Source of the DNA: Herbinix hemicellulosilytica
Lineage (GTDB): Bacteria; Bacillota; Clostridia; Lachnospirales; Lachnospiraceae
Direction of reading: 5' to 3'
Assembly (NCBI RefSeq): GCF_002904165.1
Contig: NZ_CVTD020000017.1
Span: 1 to 64,000, forward strand
DNA length: 64,000 nucleotides
Below the pieces are notes generated by a model that was given only the letters and a program-made list of their open reading frames with translations, was not told the origin of the DNA and ran no database searches. Position numbers and translations under genes: made by a program. Below are positions 24,881-34,031 of the stretch, piece by piece (position 1 is the first letter of the stretch; each line of letters starts with the position of its first letter).

Positions 24881-25894
24881 ATGATTATTGTAATGAAACC
24901 TCAGGCTAAACCCGAATCCATACAGCGTATAAAATCTATAATTGAATCAAAAGGTTTGCAGGCCCATATATCCGCCGGTCATGAAGTTACTATTATAGGT
25001 GTTGTGGGCGACAAATCAAAGCTGATGGATCAAAACCTGGAGATTTTTGAGGATGTAGACAAAATTGTTCCTGTTACAGAAAGCTATAAGCTTGCCAACA
25101 AAAAATTTCATCCGGAGCCTACAAAGGTTAAAGTCGGAAACGTGGAAATAGGCGGGGATACTACCGTAATTATTTCCGGCCCCTGTGCAGTAGAAAGTAG
25201 AACTCAGCTTCTTGTTACCGCCCATGCCATAAAGAAGGCCGGCGCCCACATTCTCCGGGGCGGAGCTTATAAGCCCAGAACATCTCCGTACGCATTCCAG
25301 GGTTTGGAAGAAGAAGGTTTGAAATATATGAAGGAAGCCAAAGAAGAAACAGGCCTTCCTGTAGTGTGCGAAGTCACAAGCCAAAATGCCATTGAAGCCG
25401 CCGTAAAATATGTGGATATGCTGCAGATCGGCGCAAGAAATATGCAGAACTTCTATCTCTTAAAAGAAGCCGGCAAGACCGGTTTGCCGGTTTTGCTTAA
25501 GCGCGGCCTTTCTGCTACTATTGAGGAATGGCTAAATGCTGCCGAATATATTATAGCCGAAGGAAATCCCAATGTAGTTCTGTGCGAACGGGGAATCCGC
25601 ACCTTTGAAACATCTACCAGAAACACCTTGGATATAAGTGCCGTTCCGGTTATAAAATCAAAAAGCCATCTTCCTATCATAGTAGATCCAAGCCATGCTT
25701 CCGGTGTAAGAGCTTATGTAAAATCTCTTTCTATGGCGGCTGTAGCTGTGGGCGCAGACGGACTGATGATAGAAACCCATCCCGATCCTTCCACTGCATT
25801 AAGTGACGGTCCTCAGTCATTGTCCTTCGATCAATTTGAAGATTTGACAAAAGAATTAAAACCGCTTATACAACTAATGGGTAAAAAATTTTAA
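24881..25894 (+). CDS. aroF: 3-deoxy-7-phosphoheptulonate (DAHP) synthase, AroF/AroA(G) type
   Basis: A 337-residue enzyme condensing phosphoenolpyruvate and erythrose 4-phosphate, the first step of the shikimate pathway. A ferredoxin-like regulatory domain (about 1-75, starting MIIVMKPQAKPE) precedes the barrel. Barrel motifs are intact: GPCAVES (100-106), LRGGAYKPRTSPYAFQG (to 141), QIGARNMQNF, LLKRGLSAT, IVDPSHASG and MIETHPDPSTALSDGPQS. This N-terminal domain is used for feedback by Phe/Tyr in characterised relatives. AAAGGAG lies before the ATG. It is first in a cluster with tyrA and aroA, pointing to aromatic amino-acid synthesis. Confidence 0.96.
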   Translation: MIIVMKPQAKPESIQRIKSIIESKGLQAHISAGHEVTIIGVVGDKSKLMDQNLEIFEDVDKIVPVTESYKLANKKFHPEPTKVKVGNVEIGGDTTVIISGPCAVESRTQLLVTAHAIKKAGAHILRGGAYKPRTSPYAFQGLEEEGLKYMKEAKEETGLPVVCEVTSQNAIEAAVKYVDMLQIGARNMQNFYLLKEAGKTGLPVLLKRGLSATIEEWLNAAEYIIAEGNPNVVLCERGIRTFETSTRNTLDISAVPVIKSKSHLPIIVDPSHASGVRAYVKSLSMAAVAVGADGLMIETHPDPSTALSDGPQSLSFDQFEDLTKELKPLIQLMGKKF

Positions 25895-26011
25895 AATTAA
25901 TAAAATTTTATGTACGATTTATTTATATAAGTATTGTCAAAATTATATGCCCTTTATTGCAAAAAGTAATTTATAATCAAACTTATTATTTAGGAGGATA
26001 AACCGGATAAA

Positions 26012-27139
26012 ATGAAAGATCAAAACAGCGACTTTAAAATAAAAATCATAGGATTCATAGGTTTTGGACTTATAGGCGGTTCTATTGCCAGGGCCATAAA
26101 AAAAGTAAGGCCCGATATCAGCCTGTATGCCTATGATTATCACCCCAATCCTCCAAGCAGTGGTTATAAAGAAGCCCTGTCCGACGGGGTTCTTGATTTT
26201 GTTACAGGAAATCTTGAAGAAGGATTTCCCGATTGTGACATTATTTTCCTTTGTGCCCCGGTGCTTTCCAATATCTCATACCTGCCTAAACTTAAATCCA
26301 TAATAAAGCCTTCCTGTATTCTAACCGATGTGGGCAGTGTAAAAGGCAATATCCACGAAGCCATAAGTGAACTTGGGATGGATGAAGTTTTTGTTGGCGG
26401 CCATCCCATGACCGGTTCGGAAAAAACAGGCTACAGAAATTCTTATGCTTTATTGCTGGAAAACGCTTATTACATACTTACGCCTACGGATAAAACACCC
26501 AAATTTAAACTTGATGTTCTCAAAAAACTGGTCGAAGATATCGGTTCAATACCTATTATACTGGACCCTAAGGAACATGATGAAATCACTGCTGCCATCA
26601 GTCACCTTCCCCACATCATAGCAGCAACATTGGTAAACCTTATAAGAGAGTCCGATAACTCTGAGAAGATGAAGCAACTTGCTGCGGGAGGTTTTAAGGA
26701 TATAACCAGAATAGCTTCATCCTCACCGATGATGTGGCAAAATATTTGCCTTACCAATGCCGGCGTTATAAATACCATACTTGACCGTTATATAGAAATG
26801 CTGAAGACAGCTTCTAACGCCCTGTCCGAATTGGATGAAGATTATTTGTATACCATGTTTGAAACAGCCGGTGAATTTAGAAACAGCATTCCCAATAAAT
26901 CGGCCGGTTTAATCAACAAAGTCTACGAAATATATGTTGATATTATTGACGAAACGGGAGCTATAGCTACTATTGCAACCCTTCTGGCAAATAATAATAT
27001 CAGCATAAAAAATATCGGTATTATACATAACAGAGAATTTCAGGAGGGGGTACTTCACATAGAATTCTATGATGAGCAATCCGAAAATGATGCCATAGAT
27101 TTGCTAAGCAGGCATAATTACCACGTTTATGACAGGTAA
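26012..27139 (+). CDS. tyrA: Prephenate dehydrogenase with C-terminal ACT domain
   Basis: A 375-residue enzyme converting prephenate to 4-hydroxyphenylpyruvate with NAD(P), committing to tyrosine. The Rossmann motif is GFIGFGLIGGSIARA (from about residue 14); DVGSVKG, GGHPMTGSEKTG (prephenate-binding His) and AISHLPHIIAA follow. Residues about 300-375 form an ACT domain (IATLLANNNISIKNIGIIHN), suggesting tyrosine feedback. AGGAGG lies a long 14 nt before the ATG. It is 117 bp downstream of aroF with no terminator between, so probably co-transcribed. Confidence 0.95.
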   Translation: MKDQNSDFKIKIIGFIGFGLIGGSIARAIKKVRPDISLYAYDYHPNPPSSGYKEALSDGVLDFVTGNLEEGFPDCDIIFLCAPVLSNISYLPKLKSIIKPSCILTDVGSVKGNIHEAISELGMDEVFVGGHPMTGSEKTGYRNSYALLLENAYYILTPTDKTPKFKLDVLKKLVEDIGSIPIILDPKEHDEITAAISHLPHIIAATLVNLIRESDNSEKMKQLAAGGFKDITRIASSSPMMWQNICLTNAGVINTILDRYIEMLKTASNALSELDEDYLYTMFETAGEFRNSIPNKSAGLINKVYEIYVDIIDETGAIATIATLLANNNISIKNIGIIHNREFQEGVLHIEFYDEQSENDAIDLLSRHNYHVYDR

Positions 27140-27345
27140 TAAATCTGTGTTTCATAAAATGGGTAATACGAAAGATACGTAGAGTTTACTAATATTATAT
27201 TATGACTATATAATAGGTGCTTTAAAGATACCAAAAACATTGTAAATGATACTATGCTTGCTAAAGCTATTATAAAACTAGATACGAAGTTAAACTTCAA
27301 TATATTAATATTTAAAAATATTAATAAGAAAACGAGGAGCCAAAT

Positions 27346-28644
27346 ATGATAATTAAGAAAAATGGTCCCTTAAAGGGAAACTTATCAGTTCCTGGAGACA
27401 AATCCATTTCTCACCGTGCTGTTATGCTGGGAGCTCTGGCCAAGGGAAAGACCGAAATTGACAATTTTTTAATGGGTGAAGACTGCCTTTCTACAATCTC
27501 ATGTTTTCGCAAGATGGGAATACATATAGAGCAGGATATTCGAAATCGTAAAGTTATCGTATTCGGCGAAGGATTGGACGGGCTGAAAGCGCTAACAGAA
27601 ATCTTGGATGTGGGTAACAGCGGCACAACTATCAGGCTTTTGTCCGGTATCTTATGCGGGCAAAATTTTTCATCTGTCATAACCGGAGATACTTCCATTC
27701 AAAAACGTCCTATGGGCAGAATCCTTACACCTTTGCAGCAAATGGAAGCAGATATTGAAAGTGTCAATAACAACAACTGCGCTCCTTTGCGTATAAACGG
27801 ACCGAAAAATCAAAGATTAAAAGGTATACATTATAAATCTCCCATAGCTTCTGCCCAGGTAAAATCCTGTGTGCTTTTAGCCGGTCTTTATGCCGACGGA
27901 GAAACTCATGTAACCGAGCCTGCCGTATCAAGAAACCATACGGAGATTATGCTGTCATATTTCGGCGGTGATGTAAAAGTAACAGGTAGTACAGTTTGCG
28001 TAAAACCAAGACCCAAGCTTTCCGGAAAAAAAATAAATGTCCCCGGAGATATCTCTTCCGCTGCTTTCTTAATGGCTGCTGCCTTAATAGTACCGAATTC
28101 CGAGATACTTATTGAAAATGTCGGCATAAACCCCACCCGCGACGGAATCTTAAAGGTATGCTCTATGATGGGAGCCGATATAAAACTCTTAAATATTAAA
28201 AAAGACGGAGGAGAACCAGCGGCAGACATTCTTGTTCGCCACAGCAGTTTAAGAGGAACAGAAATCGGGGGAGACCTAATACCCACTTTGATTGACGAAA
28301 TTCCCATTATAGCCATTCTGGCCTGCTTTGCCGACGGAAAAACCGTTATAAAGGATGCACAGGAACTAAGGGTCAAAGAATCCGACCGGATTGAAGCCAT
28401 GGTCAAAAACCTTTCCGCCATGGGTGCGGATGTTGAAGCCACCGAAGACGGAATGATTATTAACGGAGGAAAACCCCTTCGCGGTGCCGTTATCGATCCA
28501 AAATTTGACCACAGGATAGCCATGTCCTTTGCAGTAGCCGGTCTGATGGCAGACGGCGAAACCGAAATCCTTAATCCGGAATGTGTGAATATATCATTTC
28601 CCGGATTTTTTGAAAAGGTGTCAGGCACTGTAAACAAAATGTGA
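27346..28644 (+). CDS. aroA: 3-phosphoshikimate 1-carboxyvinyltransferase (EPSP synthase)
   Basis: A 432-residue enzyme joining shikimate 3-phosphate and PEP. Signature residues are present: PGDKSISHRAVMLGALAKG, LDVGNSGTTIRLLSG, IQKRPMGRILTPL, RVKESDRIEAM and DHRIAMSFAVAGLMA. The pattern following LDVGNSGT (TIRL, no Gly96-to-Ala change) looks ordinary. The last nine residues (VSGTVNKM and preceding Lys) and the stop codon come from repeat copy 1, so the native C-terminus has been replaced or extended beyond FPGFFEK. GAGGAG precedes the ATG. It lies 206 bp past tyrA. Confidence 0.96.
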   Translation: MIIKKNGPLKGNLSVPGDKSISHRAVMLGALAKGKTEIDNFLMGEDCLSTISCFRKMGIHIEQDIRNRKVIVFGEGLDGLKALTEILDVGNSGTTIRLLSGILCGQNFSSVITGDTSIQKRPMGRILTPLQQMEADIESVNNNNCAPLRINGPKNQRLKGIHYKSPIASAQVKSCVLLAGLYADGETHVTEPAVSRNHTEIMLSYFGGDVKVTGSTVCVKPRPKLSGKKINVPGDISSAAFLMAAALIVPNSEILIENVGINPTRDGILKVCSMMGADIKLLNIKKDGGEPAADILVRHSSLRGTEIGGDLIPTLIDEIPIIAILACFADGKTVIKDAQELRVKESDRIEAMVKNLSAMGADVEATEDGMIINGGKPLRGAVIDPKFDHRIAMSFAVAGLMADGETEILNPECVNISFPGFFEKVSGTVNKM

Positions 28645-28681
28645 ACGAAACGTTCACAATTTGTTTACAGTACCTGACACC
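28617..28681 (+). repeat. 66-nt hairpin repeat, copy 1 (overlaps the aroA 3' end)
   Basis: Begins GGTGTCAGGCACTG and ends CAGTACCTGACACC, with 65 nt in all. It folds into a long stem. The aroA stop codon (28642-28644) lies in the left arm, and the stop of the convergent exporter gene is 4 bp beyond the right end. It likely also terminates both genes. Confidence 0.93.
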
Positions 28682-28685
28682 ATAT

Positions 28686-30479
28686 TTATTCAAACTGAGA
28701 ATTATATAATTTGTAATAAAACCCTTTCTTTTCCATAAGCTCTTTATGGGTTCCCTGTTCGACCACATCTCCCTGATCTACAACAAGTATATTATCTGCT
28801 CCCTGAATTGTTGACAGTCTGTGAGCTATAACAAAACAGGTCTTATTTTCCATCAGTTTTCGCATGGCCTTTTGAATTTTTATTTCGGTTCTGGTATCAA
28901 CATTTGATGTAGCCTCATCCAGTATTAGCATTTTGGCATCCATTAGCATAGCTCTTGCTATGGTAAGAAGTTGCTTCTGGCCTTTTGATATGTTCATTCC
29001 GTCTTCATTGATTACAGTGTAGTATCCTTGCGGTAGCCGTTTTATGTATGAATGAATTCCTGCTGCTTTTGCTGCGGCTACTACTTCATCCATAGTGGCA
29101 TTTTCTTTTCCGTAAGCTATATTATCAAATATGGTTCCGGAAAACAGCCATGTATCCTGAAGCACCATAGCATATGACCTTCGAAGGCTTTTTCTGGTTA
29201 CGTCCCTGATCTCGTTACCATCAACCCATATGGCCCCGCCCCAAATGTCATAAAATCTCATTAACAGATTAATAATAGTAGTTTTTCCCGCACCGGTAGG
29301 GCCGACAATAGCCGTAAGACAACCTGGTCTTGCATACAAAAACAGGTTTTTAATAATTTCCTTATCGGGAATATAACCGAAAGAAACTCCTTCCATTTTA
29401 ACTTCGCCTTTTACTTCCGAAAGTTCGTTGGCATTTTCCTTATCGGGCAGCTCAGGTATTTCATCCATCAGTTTAAAAACTCTTTCTGCCGCCGCCATTG
29501 CAGACTGTAGTTCGCTTATAATATTGGCCATCTCATTAATAGGCCCTGAAAATTTACGGCTGTATTGCACAAATGAAGAAATATTTCCGAGTGTCATTTT
29601 TCCGAAAAGATATAATACGGCGCCAAGTACTGTTATTAAAGACAAAGACAGATTATTTATGAAATTAACCGTAGGCCCGGTCATACTTCCGTAGTACTCC
29701 GCCTCAAAATAAGCATCAACCGTTTCTTTATTGATCCGGCCAAATTTCTCCATAACCGAATTTTCGGCAGCGTATGCTTTAATAGTCATTTGCCCGGATA
29801 CCATTTCTTCGACAAAACCATTAAGTTCTCCCAGCTTCTTTGAACGGGTCCGAAACAAAGGCCGTACCTTTTTAGCCATATACCTGGTATAAAACAGGGA
29901 TAATGGTATAGTAACCAGCATCACAAGCACAAGTATCGGTGATATAATAATCATCATAATTAATGATCCGAAAACGGTAATAAAGCTGGTACAAACCTGT
30001 ATGAAATCCGACGATAACGAAGTGTTTATTGTATCTATGTCATAAGAAAACTTGCTTATTATATCGCCTGCCTGATTACGGTCAAAGAAGCTTACGGGAA
30101 GTTCCACAAGTTTTGAAAATAAATCTTCCCTCATTTTATGTATTATTTTCTGGCTGAACCGAATCATCAGTACCGATAAAATATATGACAGAACTGATGA
30201 TACAATATAAAATGCAATCATCCATCCTGCATAATATAATACGGTTTGAAATACAACCAAACCTTTGCCTGGTTGAATGGCGTCTATCGCATACCCTGAT
30301 AACATGGGTCCTACAAGTGCCAGAAGATTGCTGCACAATGTTAGTATTATTGCCGCTATTAAATGTACCTTATAGTGGGACACATACTTCCAAAGTCCTT
30401 TTAAAACATATCCTGTGTCTTTCGGTTTGTCTGTCTTATCGCTTATCTTGGGTCCTCCCCCTTGGGGATTTGTAGCCAT
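28686..30479 (-). CDS. Heterodimeric ABC exporter, second subunit (degenerate signature motif)
   Basis: A 597-residue half-transporter: six transmembrane helices (about 35-325) and a nucleotide-binding domain. Walker A is GPTGAGKTT, Walker B MLILDEATSNVD with the catalytic Glu present. The signature is ISKGQ instead of LSGGQ. Its partner upstream has the complementary defect, as in BmrC/BmrD- or TM287/288-type exporters with one consensus and one degenerate ATP site. The ATG overlaps the partner's stop by one base (TAATG), so the two are translationally coupled. The substrate is unknown, possibly drugs, lipids or peptides. Confidence 0.93.
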   Translation of the reverse strand: MATNPQGGGPKISDKTDKPKDTGYVLKGLWKYVSHYKVHLIAAIILTLCSNLLALVGPMLSGYAIDAIQPGKGLVVFQTVLYYAGWMIAFYIVSSVLSYILSVLMIRFSQKIIHKMREDLFSKLVELPVSFFDRNQAGDIISKFSYDIDTINTSLSSDFIQVCTSFITVFGSLIMMIIISPILVLVMLVTIPLSLFYTRYMAKKVRPLFRTRSKKLGELNGFVEEMVSGQMTIKAYAAENSVMEKFGRINKETVDAYFEAEYYGSMTGPTVNFINNLSLSLITVLGAVLYLFGKMTLGNISSFVQYSRKFSGPINEMANIISELQSAMAAAERVFKLMDEIPELPDKENANELSEVKGEVKMEGVSFGYIPDKEIIKNLFLYARPGCLTAIVGPTGAGKTTIINLLMRFYDIWGGAIWVDGNEIRDVTRKSLRRSYAMVLQDTWLFSGTIFDNIAYGKENATMDEVVAAAKAAGIHSYIKRLPQGYYTVINEDGMNISKGQKQLLTIARAMLMDAKMLILDEATSNVDTRTEIKIQKAMRKLMENKTCFVIAHRLSTIQGADNILVVDQGDVVEQGTHKELMEKKGFYYKLYNSQFE

Positions 30480-32194
30480 TATAACACACCTTCCAACTGT
30501 CCAAATTGAGACTGATATATTTCCTGATATACGCTGCAGGTTTTAAGCAGCTCTTCGTGGGTACCGTAACCGACCATATGACCTTCTTCCAGCACCAAAA
30601 TTTTGTCAAGCTTCATTACCGAACTTATTCTTTGAGCTATTATGATGCTGGTAGTACCCTTATAGTTATTTCTGATAGATTTTCTAAGCTGGGCATCCGT
30701 TTTATAATCAAGAGCACTGGAGGAATCGTCAAGTATCAGTATTTCAGGCTTTCCTGCCAAGGCCCGAGCAATTAAAAGCCTTTGCTTTTGCCCTCCGCTT
30801 AAATTGCTTCCTTTAATCGTCAATTTATGATTCAGTTTATCATCTTTATTTAAGATAAATGAAGCTGCCTGGGCATCTTCTGTCGCTATTAAAACATCTT
30901 CCTTTGTAAGCCCCCGTCCCAGGTTTATATTTTCATATATACTTTCGGCAAACAGAACATCATTCTGAAAAGCCACACCAAACATACCCCTGAGCTTCTG
31001 CTTGTCAATACTTCTAATATCCACACCGTTTATTCTAATGCTTCCTTTATCAACATCATAAAAACGCATCAGCAAATGAACAAGGGTGGTTTTCCCTGAA
31101 CCTGTGGACCCTATAATCCCCAGGCTCTCCCCTTTTTTTATACCAAAACTTATATCTGTAATAAAAGGTTCATGGGTATAGGAAAAACATACATTGTCAA
31201 ATTCTATATGATAATCCGAATTCTTCGGTTCAAACGGTATCTCCTTTAAATCTTCCTCTGTATCCAAAACCTCAGCAATTCGTTTTGCTGAGGCACTGGC
31301 TTTGGAAACACCTATAAATATACGGGTAATAGCCATAACTGCATGAAGCATTATCATAAAATATGACAGGAATGCTACAATTTTTCCTGGCTCGGATGAA
31401 CCGCTGTTAACCCTAAATGCACCTACAATTACAACCAAAGTCAAACCCATATTAAGAAGAAAATTCATGGCCGGATTTGTAACCGCCATCAAAGTCCCTG
31501 CTTTAAGTTCCTTGTCCACTACTTCTTTATTGACGGATGAAAACCTTCCCTTTTCATATTCATTTTTTGATAAAGCCTTAATAACCCTGACACCGGTTAT
31601 ATTCTCACGGACCACCCTGACCATTTTGTCCACGGTTTCCTGCAAATTAGTATACAGAGGTATACCTTTCTTTGATACCAGGTAAACAATCAGAGCCATA
31701 AAAGGGAAAACCCCTATAAGAATTAGAGTAAGAACAGGCTCCAAGGTACTGGTTATAATTATACCACCGATCAGAATAATCGGAGCTCTGACACCGATAC
31801 GCTGCATCATCCCAATCATATGATGAATATTATAAGTATCTGAGGTCATACGGGATTCTAAAGAGGGAATTGTAAAGTAATTCAATTGTCTTCCTGAAAG
31901 GCTGAGAATTTTTTGGAACAGATCATGGCGAAGAGTTTCTGTGGCATCCCTTGCTACTTTTGAGGCCATACGGTTAGCCACTATGTTTAAAGTCCTGGCA
32001 CCAACAGACAAAAGCAGCATTCCAGCGCCCCACCACAAAATCAATGAAACACTTTTTTTCGGAATAACATCGTCCAATATATACGCCAGGACCCACGGCA
32101 GCCCTAGATCCATAAAAGTTCCCAAAATCTTTATAAATAACCCCAAAGCCATCCTGGGATAATACGGTTTTAAATATGCAAATACTCTTTTCAA
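30479..32194 (-). CDS. Heterodimeric ABC exporter, first subunit (Walker B Asp replaces Glu)
   Basis: A 571-residue half-transporter with six transmembrane helices and an ATPase domain. Walker A is GSTGSGKTT, signature [15 protein letters not shown] is perfect, but Walker B reads ILILDDSSSALD, with Asp at the catalytic Glu position. This is the hallmark of the non-hydrolysing site of asymmetric exporters. The start codon is TTG, with GGAGG 7 nt upstream. Repeat copy 2 lies 20 bp upstream of the start, in the leader. Confidence 0.93.
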   Translation of the reverse strand: MKRVFAYLKPYYPRMALGLFIKILGTFMDLGLPWVLAYILDDVIPKKSVSLILWWGAGMLLLSVGARTLNIVANRMASKVARDATETLRHDLFQKILSLSGRQLNYFTIPSLESRMTSDTYNIHHMIGMMQRIGVRAPIILIGGIIITSTLEPVLTLILIGVFPFMALIVYLVSKKGIPLYTNLQETVDKMVRVVRENITGVRVIKALSKNEYEKGRFSSVNKEVVDKELKAGTLMAVTNPAMNFLLNMGLTLVVIVGAFRVNSGSSEPGKIVAFLSYFMIMLHAVMAITRIFIGVSKASASAKRIAEVLDTEEDLKEIPFEPKNSDYHIEFDNVCFSYTHEPFITDISFGIKKGESLGIIGSTGSGKTTLVHLLMRFYDVDKGSIRINGVDIRSIDKQKLRGMFGVAFQNDVLFAESIYENINLGRGLTKEDVLIATEDAQAASFILNKDDKLNHKLTIKGSNLSGGQKQRLLIARALAGKPEILILDDSSSALDYKTDAQLRKSIRNNYKGTTSIIIAQRISSVMKLDKILVLEEGHMVGYGTHEELLKTCSVYQEIYQSQFGQLEGVL

Positions 32195-32214
32195 AGCTGT
32201 ACCTCCGTCGCATT

Positions 32215-32284
32215 AAGGTGTCAGGTACAGTTAACAAATTGTAAACAACCTTGTTCACAATTTGTTAACTGTACCTGACACCTT
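32215..32284 (+). repeat. 66-nt hairpin repeat, copy 2
   Basis: Core 32217-32282 (GGTGTCAGGTACAG to CTGTACCTGACACC); flanking AA/TT extend the palindrome. It sits directly upstream of the ribosome site of the ABC exporter operon and could attenuate it. Confidence 0.93.
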
Positions 32285-32373
32285 CTAATATTATATTATA
32301 ATTTTACCATATTAACAACAGCAAAAAAATAATACATATGTTATATCCTATCATATTTGCATATTTATTTAAA

Positions 32374-32447
32374 ATCTGGTGTCAGGCACTGTTAACTAAT
32401 TGTAAACAACTTCGTTCACAATTTGTTAACTGTACCTGACACCAGAT
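32374..32447 (+). repeat. 66-nt hairpin repeat, copy 3
   Basis: Core 32378-32443; the flanks ATCT / AGAT extend the palindrome to 74 nt. It begins immediately after the stop codon of the alpha/beta hydrolase gene and probably terminates it. Confidence 0.93.
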
Positions 32448-33881
32448 TCAGTTCTTCTTTATCCACTTTGCTATATCATTTATAACCCGGCTGTCAACGG
32501 TTCCTTTAATGCTGTATTCCGTAACGTCTGTTCTGCCGTTTGATTTCATAAATAAATGATTAAGATTATCATATAACTTAAAAGTCACATTTTCCTTATT
32601 CTTTAAAAGCTCCTTCCAGGCTACAAAATCTATATCCGCAAATACCTGAAAGTCTTCGTTTCCCTGAGCTATAAAAATAGGTATTTTAAGTTTCTTGACA
32701 ATCTTTGGTATATCTATCTGATTTAGGCTATACCAATAGGATGCGGGATAGTTTAAAATAATATCTTTACTGCCCTCTTTCAATTCCTTGATTTTTTTTA
32801 TGGCTGGCTGTATCTGAGCCATATAAATTTTAAGCATTTCAGGAGTAACAGATTTATCTGCCTCAAGCAATTTTCTTGTTTGGTCCACTATTATATCTTC
32901 AAGCTTTCTCGGGCTTCCGGCCAGACATACTATTCCTTTTACTTCCTTATTGTCCGCAGCAATTTTAGGGGCCATCATTCCTCCAAGGCTGTGGCCTATT
33001 ATATAAATCCTGTTCTTATCCACTGATTTCAAGGTTTTGGCATATTTTATCGCCTGGGCTGCATCGTTTAAAGAATCGTCCTGTATGGTAAACTCAGGTT
33101 TGGAACTTAACGGAGTACTCTCATTATAACGAATTACCGCTATGCCCTGTTTTGCCAGTCCATGGGCCAAATCCCTGAAAGGCTTGTTTGCTGCTATAGA
33201 TTCGTCGGCATCATGATCCCCCGAACCTGGAACAAGTATAGCAACCGGAGGCTTCTTTACATTCTTCGGAAGAGTAAGTATACCTTTTATTGGCTTCTTT
33301 TTATCCCCGAATGTAATAATTTTCTCTTCAAAATACTTATTGGATACAGGTTCCGGCTCATAAGGGGCATAAGTTATCCATAAGCCATCCAGCTTCTTAT
33401 TAGTGTTATAGCTGAATTGAATCAAAATACCGCAATTGTCATAATTCAGTATAACATTGACAACCGTATTGATTTTTACTTTTTCTTCAGTTATACTTCT
33501 TATGCCTTTATAACTTCCCAAATCGGTTACAACTGAATTCCATACTTCTTCTAAATATTCAAGTGTAAGCTGTTGTTTAGCACCAATAGAAAGAGTATTA
33601 TAAGTTTCTTTAAACTCTCCCTTGTTCATCTGTAGAGCCAGTTTTTTGCTTAATTTCCCCAGTTCCGACAGTTCTTTATCCTCAAACTTGGTTCCGGTAT
33701 CTTTTTTAGCTGCCTGACTGTTTTTATCGGATTTTTTATTGCCAGTACTGCTTGCAAAAATAACTGCGGTATTAATGTTTATACCGGTATCTTTTGCACT
33801 GACTGCTTTCGTATCCTTACCTGTCAATGATAAAACACTTAGCAAAGTAACGAGAATAAATAATGATGCTGTCTTTTTCAT
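32448..33881 (-). CDS. Secreted alpha/beta hydrolase with N-terminal DUF3887-like domain
   Basis: A 477-residue exported protein. Signal peptide about 1-29; a DUF3887-like domain at about 75-175 (FKETYNTLSIGAKQQLTLEYLEEVW then YKGIRSITEEKV); then a dienelactone/peptidase-like alpha/beta hydrolase. Catalytic elements: oxyanion region VPGSGDHDADES, nucleophile Ser in GHSLGGMMAP, Asp in QGNEDFQV and His in NLNHLFMK. Related proteins hydrolyse esters or short peptides outside the membrane; the substrate is unknown. AAGGGG precedes the ATG. Bounded by repeats copy 3 (3' side) and copy 4 (5' side). Confidence 0.88.
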   Translation of the reverse strand: MKKTASLFILVTLLSVLSLTGKDTKAVSAKDTGININTAVIFASSTGNKKSDKNSQAAKKDTGTKFEDKELSELGKLSKKLALQMNKGEFKETYNTLSIGAKQQLTLEYLEEVWNSVVTDLGSYKGIRSITEEKVKINTVVNVILNYDNCGILIQFSYNTNKKLDGLWITYAPYEPEPVSNKYFEEKIITFGDKKKPIKGILTLPKNVKKPPVAILVPGSGDHDADESIAANKPFRDLAHGLAKQGIAVIRYNESTPLSSKPEFTIQDDSLNDAAQAIKYAKTLKSVDKNRIYIIGHSLGGMMAPKIAADNKEVKGIVCLAGSPRKLEDIIVDQTRKLLEADKSVTPEMLKIYMAQIQPAIKKIKELKEGSKDIILNYPASYWYSLNQIDIPKIVKKLKIPIFIAQGNEDFQVFADIDFVAWKELLKNKENVTFKLYDNLNHLFMKSNGRTDVTEYSIKGTVDSRVINDIAKWIKKN

Positions 33882-33959
33882 TTCATTACCCCTTTATAAG
33901 ATTTATATAATAGTGTCTTGTAAAAATATATATTACTTACTTTAAATACTACCATATTT

Positions 33960-34031
33960 AAGGGTGTCAGGCACTGTTAACAAATTGTAAACATTTTCGT
34001 TCACAATTTGTTAACTGTACCTGACACCCTT
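33960..34031 (+). repeat. 66-nt hairpin repeat, copy 4
   Basis: Core 33963-34028; AAG/CTT flanks extend it to 72 nt. Its end overlaps the stop codon of the activase gene (TAA at 34030-34032). Same orientation as the other three copies. Confidence 0.93.

Noticed and set aside
27906-28637. 243-codon frame opposite aroA
   Set aside because: Complementary reading of a conserved enzyme; composition is Ser/Pro/Ile-rich without domains.
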